From CAYPNF01 sp964411985 (lineage in GTDB: Bacteria > Verrucomicrobiota > Verrucomicrobiia > Limisphaerales > J093), in the NCBI GenBank assembly GCA_964411985.1, contig CAYPNF010000005.1:62001-126000 (forward strand): a stretch of 64,000 nt of DNA. Reading direction: 5' to 3'. This document shows, piece after piece, positions 63,225-64,000 of the stretch. The first letter of the stretch is position 1. Each line of letters opens with the position of its first letter. The notes under the pieces were generated by a model, which worked only from the letters and a program-made list of their open reading frames with translations, was not told the DNA's origin and searched no databases. The translations under genes and the position numbers were made by a program.

Positions 63225-64000
63225 ATGAAACAACTACGTCACTCAACGCCGCGCTGTACCAATTTCTTGGTGTCCTTGTCAGCGTTGTGCCTTGTGCTTC
63301 TCGTCGCCGCGCGTGGCGAGCAACGCGTTATGCCTGCGTCGATTGCGGAGTCTGCCTCCGAACCAGTCCGCTATGTTGGGAACGAGCAGACCGACAAACG
63401 GTCTTACGACGGTGCGCTTCGCCACGCCGTTGGTGTCCATTATCACCAGGCGCTGCGCGCCAATCGCACCTGCCCGACGGAAGGTGGCTCCCTCGGCTGG
63501 ACTTACAATCACCAGCCCTATTTGGCTTACTGGCATGATCGGTTCTATCTCCAATACCTCAGCACGCCAAAGGAGGAGCACGTCCCCCCCGGTCGCACAC
63601 TACTGATGGTCTCCACGAACGGCCAACATTGGTCCAATCCCCGTGTGGTCTTTCCGGAGTATTCCTTGCCGGAGATCAAGACCGCCGATGGCTGTCTGCC
63701 GGCAGGGGCGTTGGCTGTGATGCACCAACGAATGGGCTTTTATGTGGCGCCCAACGGGCGGCTACTTACCTTGGGCTTTTACAGTTACTGCATTGACCCA
63801 CTTCCCCAAAAAGGTCCAAACAAGGGGCAGGGATTAGGCCGCGTCGTCCGCGAGATTCGCACCGACAACACACTTGGCCCCATCTTCTTCATCCGTTACA
63901 ACCGGCACGCAGGCTGGAGCGAAACCAACACCAGCTATCCGTTCTACAGGACCAGTCCTGACGCCGGCTTCGTGCAAGCTTGCGACGCGTTGCTCGCGGA
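63225..64000 (+). CDS. Secreted sialidase/BNR-like protein (3' partial)
   Basis: Open from the ATG at 63225 to the end of the window (258 residues so far). A signal peptide (FLVSLSALCLVLLVAARG) is followed by a segment with GWTYNHQPYLAYWHDRFYLQ, TLLMVSTNGQHWSNPRVVFP (an Asp-box-like STNGxxWS turn) and GFYVAPNGRLLTLGFYSY. These features suit a multi-blade sialidase-like propeller. It lies 19 bp after the DUF1537-like remnant and continues the operon, giving two sialidase-type secreted proteins in one unit. Confidence 0.72.
   Translation, partial: MKQLRHSTPRCTNFLVSLSALCLVLLVAARGEQRVMPASIAESASEPVRYVGNEQTDKRSYDGALRHAVGVHYHQALRANRTCPTEGGSLGWTYNHQPYLAYWHDRFYLQYLSTPKEEHVPPGRTLLMVSTNGQHWSNPRVVFPEYSLPEIKTADGCLPAGALAVMHQRMGFYVAPNGRLLTLGFYSYCIDPLPQKGPNKGQGLGRVVREIRTDNTLGPIFFIRYNRHAGWSETNTSYPFYRTSPDAGFVQACDALLA

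Noticed and set aside
1..64000. CRISPR arrays, rRNA, tRNA, riboswitches, prophage
   Set aside because: I scanned the intergenic stretches and found no regularly spaced repeats, no cloverleaf-like sequences and no phage structural genes; small RNAs could still be missed by eye.

Overview
The window reads as a chromosomal scaffold segment from a member of the Verrucomicrobiota, probably close to the Pedosphaera/Limisphaerales group. This is inferred, not proven, from the combination of pseudopilin-like secreted proteins with a GFTLIELL N-terminus, a PEP-CTERM anchor, a giant CotH/lamin-tail protein, an HzsA-like haem protein with an ASPIC/UnbV partner, a RAYT transposase, DUF362 and Tat-exported Gfo/Idh/MocA proteins, and many secreted glycosidases. 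Strong Shine-Dalgarno sequences are uncommon. There are no rRNA genes, no CRISPR arrays and no tRNAs that I could recognise. One 100-N scaffold gap lies at 16102-16201.

Layout. 1-8.4 kb holds housekeeping and mixed metabolism: an ABC ATPase (cut by the window edge), ribosomal L28, a carbamoylputrescine-amidase-like hydrolase with an SDR enzyme, HU, ketopantoate reductase, a Tat-exported oxidoreductase, and a DUF362/beta-propeller pair. 8.6-15.7 kb has a 1782-residue CotH/lamin-tail surface protein followed by a secreted FAD enzyme. 15.7-17.2 kb is a RAYT transposase split by the assembly gap, with a decayed second RAYT beside it. 17.2-19.8 kb has two overlapping unknown secreted proteins behind a near-consensus promoter. 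20.1-26.1 kb has two minus-strand glycosidase-type genes, one a GH78 rhamnosidase.

26.3-39.3 kb is the most unusual part: eight same-strand, closely packed genes ending at a clear terminator. They encode a RidA-like protein, an HzsA-like haem/propeller protein, an ASPIC/UnbV FG-GAP protein, a 10-haem cytochrome/propeller/MauG-like fusion, a free-standing Reg_prop propeller, two paralogous LivK-type binding proteins without any permease, and a DUF5060-type glycosidase. It looks like a periplasmic electron-transfer system coupled to ligand sensing or capture.

39.3-43.5 kb is core metabolism (purA, uppS, cdsA, dxr), followed by an archaeal-type adenylate kinase. 44.2-53.6 kb contains a TMEM14-like protein, two pseudopilin-like proteins, a rhomboid protease, a PEP-CTERM protein, and an AraC regulator divergent from a large repeat-built secreted protein. 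53.7-64 kb is a tightly coupled operon for uptake and breakdown of an acidic sugar: YhcH/NanQ, an SSS symporter, an Fe-ADH, a DHDPS-family aldolase, PdxA-like, UxaE-like, a SUMF1-PA14-sialidase-MORN fusion, a remnant of a four-carbon acid sugar kinase, and another BNR-type secreted protein cut by the window end.
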